Shown here one piece after another: positions 58,350 through 64,000 of a stretch of DNA of 64,000 nucleotides (its first letter is position 1; the number at the start of each line of letters is the position of its first letter). The stretch spans positions 8,817,844-8,881,843 of the forward strand of contig OX030957.1 in NCBI GenBank assembly GCA_943735955.1, in the 5' to 3' direction. Below the pieces are notes generated by a model, which saw only the letters and a list, made by a program, of their open reading frames with translations, made no database searches and was not told the origin of the DNA. This DNA comes from Piscicola geometra. Lineage: Eukaryota > Annelida > Clitellata > Hirudinida > Piscicolidae. The translations under genes were made by a program, and so were the position numbers.

Positions 58350-59240
58350 GTAGATTGTTACGCAAAAATCGGAGAAATATTAAAAGTATAAAATAGAATG
58401 TAATTAATTTTATTTGCAAAAATACACTTTTTTTAAAAGATAAAAATATTTAAATCAGTATCTTCCGATATCGGGTTCTAAATAAATGAATTTAAGAGAC
58501 GAAATTAATGATCGCAAATAAGTCCTTCATTCTCTTTAGAAAGCTTAGTCAACTAAAGACTGATTAGCGTGTTACGGTAAGATGCCAATACTGACACCAA
58601 ATGTAGATGGCTTCTATTAAATCTCACTTTTAAATCTTTTTAAAGACAGCTTTTGTCGACTCGTTGCTTTATGGTTTCAAATGTTTATTTGCGCATAAAC
58701 TGAAAGAAAATAAAAGTTTTTCAACCAAACCTTTTTCAGACTTTTAGTTTTCACTGAATCTTTTGCTCTTTATAACTTTATGATATAACTCTTTCATTTC
58801 TTTTTGCCATTGATTGTTCATTAATATCTCATAACATGCCAGAAGATGTCATTCATCATCGCTTTTATGGTTAGAAATTAATATCACGTTTTCAATCAAC
58901 CTCAGTGTAAATTCCTTTAAAGCTATCTTTATAGTTTAGATTTCCAGAATTTTAAAAAAAAGACAAAAAAACAGCAAAGATAGTATTTTGCATATAATTA
59001 TACTAGTTTTTTGCTTTTTTTATGTTCATTAATCCTGCTATTTATCTTATACAAGATGGTGATTTTCTCGAAAGACAAACATGCATTGTCACTTTCGATG
59101 ACGCATCACAGCATATATTTTTAAAATCTTTTTTTTCGTTTTCTTTTTTAATCAAAAGATTTTTTTGCAAAAATAACTTTTATTTTTTAAAATTAAGTGT
59201 TCTCAAAACCAATTAGTGGCGAACCACGTATGCTCTATAC
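58350..59240. other. AT-rich spacer, no gene seen
   Basis: A 64-codon frame at 59022-59216 has no recognisable domain. Nothing else. Confidence 0.4.
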
Positions 59241-59276
59241 GTCCACACTAGAGGTCGGACATGGACGATTTTTCAT

Positions 59277-59508
59277 TCCCGGTCCCGTCCCGTTCCCGAA
59301 ATTTGTTTTCCCGTCCCGTCCCGTTCCCGAAATTTGTTTTCCCGTCCCGTCCCGTTCCCGATGAGACATCAGAATTTTGATTCCCGTCCCGTCCCGTTCC
59401 CGAAATTTGTTTTCCCGTCCCGTCCCGTTCCCGATGGGACATCAGAATTTTGATTCCCGTCCCGTCCCGTTCCCGCAACTCTATTCTCGGTCCCGACCCG
59501 TTCCCGAA
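59277..59508 (-). repeat. G-quadruplex-type array, left end of copy B
   Basis: Six to seven units with GGGAACGGGACGGGACGGG on the minus strand. Unit number and spacing differ from copy A, so the array changes length between copies. Confidence 0.9.
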
Positions 59509-59677
59509 ACTTTTTTGTTTTTTTAATCATTTTCGCTGCCGTTTTCACTGGTCCCAAACTTGTTAGTTCTAACATTTCTTAAAATGTATTATTTGAAAGT
59601 CAGAGAATATTTCTTTTAATAAAATAAAAAAATCACGATTTAAATTTCAAATATTTATTGAAATGAAAGAATTGAAG

Positions 59678-60600
59678 TTAGTTATCGTTTTTGAGTAATT
59701 TAATCAAGTCTTTGTTGCTTTTCACACGGGTTAAACCGTTAAGAGTTTCAGCTTTGAAATGAGATGATTTTGGGTCTGGAGTTAAACGACCACATATTGA
59801 AAAATTCCGTTCACAGGGAATATAACTTGCAGATATACTAAACAAAACTTTGGCTACTTCTTGTAGTATTTGAAAATTTATCATTTTACTCAAATAAAAT
59901 AAATCATCTTTATAATCTTCAATTTTGTTGGGAGGTAATTATTTGTACAATTCATCCTCTTCTGAACTTTTTTCTTCGTTCATTATTATTAATTCTTCAA
60001 TAATGTTAGAAATATGTTTTTTGACAACATTCTTATTCTCCATAACTGCAAATATAAAATCATTCGTATAATTTGATAGTATAATAATTTTTTTATAATT
60101 TTTACGTTATAAAAACAAACATAATAGGTCTAAATAACCATCATTTGTTTTTTTTTCAACGGCACTGCAGCTTGGTCTGGCTGTACAAAATAGAATTAAA
60201 TTTTCTCTAATGAAAGTCTTGGTATTTATTTCTTTTCTATCGCAAACTTTTTCCTATTATTCTTTCATACTGGGGATGCGACAGACATGCTGCCTGAATA
60301 AGATCAATGGCATCTTTTCTTTTGTCGAAATTATCAACAGAGCAATCATTTGGAAATTAATCATTCAAATTCAAAGTATTAATTTATAAAATTGAAATAA
60401 TATAACTGACCATTTTGATTTCATCTGACAAGTTTTCATCGTCACCCAGTTGTTCTAATCTCCCTAATATTTGGACTCACCATTACAACTTCAAATGTAG
60501 TGTTGGAGATTTTGACATTGACAACGCAATGGTGGCTTCGTTATACATTTCTATTGCATTTAATACTTATTTTAAGTACGGAGTATCGATGAGATAAAGA
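59678..60600 (-). pseudogene. hAT transposase remnant in copy B
   Basis: The minus-strand frame 59893-59678 has ILQEVAKVLFSISASYIPC, ERNFSICGRL and LNGLTRVKSNKDLIK, the same dimerisation domain as copy A with a few substitutions. The upstream parts are as decayed as in copy A and share the same missing regions, so both copies descend from an already shortened element. Confidence 0.82.
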
Positions 60601-60663
60601 TTTCCATACTTAGAAGTTTTCTGAAAAATCATCGTTAAAGAATCCAATCCCAATAACTGTTAT

Positions 60664-60874
60664 TCCCGTTTTTCCCGTTCCCGATTTTAAAGTTGATTCC
60701 CGTTCCCGAATTTTCCCGTTCCCGATTTGAATGTTGATTCCCGTTCCCGTTCCCGTCTCGAAAACTTATTCCCGGTTCCCGACTTTTCCCGTCCCGAAAT
60801 TAATTTTCATTCCCGTTCCCGCGGAAGTCCCGCGGGTACCCGCGGGTACCCGGTCAGATCGGGTACCCGGTCCG
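60664..60874 (-). repeat. G-rich array, right end of copy B
   Basis: C-rich units on the plus strand, ending in GCGGGTACCCGCGGGTACCC near 60830-60860, which is palindromic and was less complete in copy A. Confidence 0.87.
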
Positions 60875-60889
60875 ACCTCTAGTCCACAC

Positions 60890-63800
60890 CCCACCAGCCT
60901 CTTAAAACCCCAAAATGCAAAACTTTTTTTCGACCATAATGCTTTTATTTAAAAATGTATTTTGAAACCCAGCTGTGAAAATGACTTTTCAAAGTAGTTT
61001 TTGTAAAAAAACTGCATTTATTACTTCAAAGAGATTATTTATGCCATTGAAGATGTTTTGAAATTGATATATAAAAAAACTTGAACGAAATTGAAAAAAT
61101 TAAGCTAAAAAATAAAAAGTTAAAATAAAATGTAGCTCAAAGTAGTCTAATGGGTTTTCTTCAAACTTTCAATTCCATAAAACAACATTGTAGAGCCAGC
61201 TTGAAATTAGTATTGTTTTAAATCTTGTGGGGAAAAAACAACGGTGAGAATCTTTATGTTTGTTCGATTCCAGCAATGGATTATTATGAAAATTAAAGCA
61301 AGGCATCAGGTCATTTTACATATAAACATTTTTCCACAGAAACGTTTTTCAAAATTCAGTCGTGGTCAGCATTTGCATAGTAACATGAAATTGTACGCAT
61401 ATAATAAGACCGGAAACAAATAGCTTTTTATAAGCAATGTCTTTAATTAGATGAAATCATCTAACAATTTAATCCTATCTACTACAGAGCTTGTAATTAA
61501 AATTATTTTTTACAAAATCTGTTATAATATTTATTTACAACATTTTCACTTTTTCAAGTATAGAAAATAATTGCAAAAAATAGTTCAATCATTATATAGT
61601 GTTTTTTCAACTTACATTTTAAATTAGTTACTTTTTAAAAAACGTTTTCAAAAAAAATTATTACATTTTCATTCAAAGGTTCGTCATAATATTTCATAAT
61701 TTGAAAAATATTAAAACTGCGTACTGAAGGCTGAAGTGGATGCTGCAGGAACAAGCGGTTATGAAAGACAAATGCACAAAATTAACAAGCTTTGCATTTA
61801 TTCATTGATGGTATTTTTAATAAGAATATATTATACCTTTTTTATTTCTTGTTTTTGATTTTTTAATAAATTAATAATAATTTATAAGTTGGTAAAGATG
61901 GTGCCTACGTTAACTTATGCTGCTGAAAAACAATTTGGGATGACTTGAGAAGAAAGAAAAGCTCAAGGTTGAAAACAAAGTTTATAAACCTGAAAAAGAT
62001 TAATTATGGAATTTTATAATATCAAAAGATGAAAAATTAAATGATGTTCATGAAAATGATAAGATGTTGATGATGATGATTTTTATGATGTTTTTAATAA
62101 AGAAATAATAATGTGAAATCTAGATATATAGTTTCATTTTATCTTATCAGTAAATAAGAAAAAAAGTATTCCGGACAAAAATGTAAAAAAAATATAACAA
62201 TATTTTTATACAATTGAAACTAAAAAAATATACAAAACTTTGAAATGTATTTATCACTTCAGATTAGCTGTTAATTGAAATTCAATGAGAAAAAACATAG
62301 AATATGAACATATAAAGAAAATTTAAAAAATAGCAAAAAGTATGGGTACTTTTTTTATATGCAAATAGGATGATAATTTCAAGCTCTGTAATCCAATAAA
62401 ATTATAATTAAAAGCTACAAAATTGTGTTTGAAAATAAATTTATAACAAACATGAACAACTTTTTTACTATTAGTTGAAAATGAGTTGCATTCATACTAG
62501 AGAGTACTTTTCAATGGCTGGTCATTTTAGACTGCCCTACATTCTGATGTTTCCCTTTCGTGTTTGTCTCAATCAGTGTTTCAAACACAGCACATGTCTC
62601 AGTAAACACGCAAGAAGTAATTTTGTGAAAGATGTGCAAGTCGATCTTTCAATGTCAACAGTACGAGTGATTTATTTTAGATGTCGTTTGATATTTCGAA
62701 TTTTTAAAATAGAAAAGTTCCAATGAATCTTTGAAATCTTATGAGGTTTTGTTCTTAGAATAAACCTATGTTTATCTGGTTTCAGTTTCTACAGACATTT
62801 GGTTGAAATAAGCTAAAGTAATTTTTTAATGTAAACTATTTTAACGGTGAATAGATTTTGTTAAATACGGGTAGGATAGTCAGATTTTAAAACTTTTTTT
62901 CACAACTAAACTATGAATATAAAAAAATAATAATTTTGTAAATCTTAGGGAAAATCATGAATACAAATGGAGATATTATGTACCTAAAAGTGCCTAAATG
63001 ATGTTTCTTTAAAGAAAAATAGGGCGAAAATTGTGAAAAGAAAAGAGACTAAATGTGTTTAAAAATAAGATTCTAGTAGGTGCATGCAGCCTTCGTGACC
63101 ATTTCATGCTTAACTGACCAACCCTGTAACTCACTACCCCATTCTTTTTTTCATTAATTTTGTATATTGGCCAGAATATTTAAAACATCATAGTCTTTTG
63201 TATTTTATTTTCCGGCCTCTCACAACTATCACACTACTTTGCTAAATACTTTAATACTACAATTAATATATTTTAAAATTAAAAAAAAATGTTAAAGAAT
63301 TTTTGAAATGATTGTTTTTAAATGTTTCCCACGATCTTTACAACTGATTCTTCATCCTTTATGACTCAACGCGTTTTCAAAGTGTCTTCCATATGTTATC
63401 TTCTGTTCTTTAAACGCTATACTTTATCTACAACTTGATTCTATCTTTCCACCATTTTCTTATTTTACAACCCTTCTGATATTACTTCCACCATTCCATC
63501 GCCACTATCTTTTGTTATAACCAATCACACTCTAATATATTTTATCCCCGTGAAAAAGATAAGTTTTCTTGAATTGAAAACAACATTTGAACAATCCTCA
63601 ACTAAAATTCTAACAAAGAAAAAAAATTGCCGAAAAATTGAAAAGTAAAAGTGCAGCAACGATTTATTTCCCTTTTTATTCGTTTTCTAATGTTATTTTC
63701 TGCTGCCAATAAGGTCGCATCAGCTTGACTGAATTGCAGAAAATAAAGCTAATGAATTTATTTTACTTTGGACAGAGCTAAGTAGCTAAAATCAAATTTT

Positions 63801-64000
63801 CTGTTTTTATAAAATATACATTTCCATGGAATAATTCGTTAAATATAGGATATCTTTCTAAATCGAATTGATTTTCCAATGTTAGCTTGTTTTTTAAAGA
63901 ATAATATACTCTTTAAAAAGCTTTCAAAAAGATATTTAGTTCTGAAAAAAAGCAGGCTTTGACCAAATTGAGAAAGTTTGTGTTGAAAATATAACATGCT
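60890..64000. other. AT-rich DNA, no gene seen
   Basis: The only long frame (62475-62726, 83 codons) has no recognised domain and no splice-consistent partner. No repeat edges were found. Confidence 0.5.

Larger units (their letters stand above)
59241..60889 (-). mobile_element. hAT derivative with G-rich subterminal repeats, copy B (59249-60881)
   Basis: GTCCACAC flanks both ends (59241-59248, 60882-60889), a perfect 8-bp duplication. The ends TAGAGGTCGGAC and, reversed, TAGAGGTCGGAC are identical to those of copy A. Internal order is the same, with small insertions and deletions throughout. The intact ends and duplication show fairly recent transposition. Confidence 0.94.

Noticed and set aside
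62475..62726. 83-codon frame near the right edge
   Set aside because: No domain, no in-phase splice partner and no similarity that I recognise.

Overview
The window is AT-rich, intron-rich animal DNA, most likely from an invertebrate and perhaps an arthropod. This rests on long AT-rich introns, animal-type splice sites, a metazoan REXO2-type exonuclease, and a mixed load of old transposons (hAT, piggyBac, Mutator-like, L2/CR1- and RTE-like LINEs, tRNA-derived SINEs). The species cannot be named from sequence alone. There are no bacterial-style operons, CRISPR arrays or rRNA genes.

Two host genes can be rebuilt by hand, exon by exon, with splice phases that agree at every junction. On the minus strand, 6941 to 3562 is a complete six-exon oligoribonuclease gene (REXO2/Orn, about 190 aa) that keeps all DEDDh catalytic positions. 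Its third intron holds a decayed piggyBac element (4640-6242, TTAA on both sides), which itself holds a tRNA-like SINE. Its fourth intron appears to be of the rare GC-AG type. On the plus strand, about 27454-51146 is a fifteen-exon chain of about 1125 codons. It has a low-complexity Ser/His/Asp-rich first exon and a long Cys-rich part that looks extracellular, and it ends in a short hydrophobic tail. From memory the Cys-rich part recalls arthropod ectodomain proteins filed under the DUF7042-DUF7045 names; this is a weak match and needs a profile search. A few further exon candidates lie at 54570-57043.

Layout: 1-3561 no gene seen; 3562-6941 REXO2; 7400-10410 transposon graveyard (C-rich hairpins, L2-like LINE, ZMYM-like hAT pseudogene); 10933-12384 long foldback element with 9-bp target duplication; 12858-12917 perfect-looking palindrome; 14084-14330 hAT remnant; about 16585-18345 SINE plus a relative of the foldback element whose right arm has grown into a 15-bp minisatellite; 18350-27450 mostly AT-rich sequence with a small Mutator-type MITE (25168-25611); 27454-51146 the large gene, with LINE, SINE and hAT insertions in its introns; 51413-53015 and 59249-60881 two copies of one hAT derivative, each with perfect 8-bp target duplications and arrays of G-quadruplex-type repeats; 58132-58349 a 109-bp tandem duplication; 60890-64000 no gene seen.

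The recurring theme is that several unrelated DNA transposons here carry short tandem repeats next to their ends, and in two of them those repeats have expanded into minisatellites. One hAT copy ends 22 bp before an exon of the large gene, so it has replaced most of that exon's upstream splice-site region.
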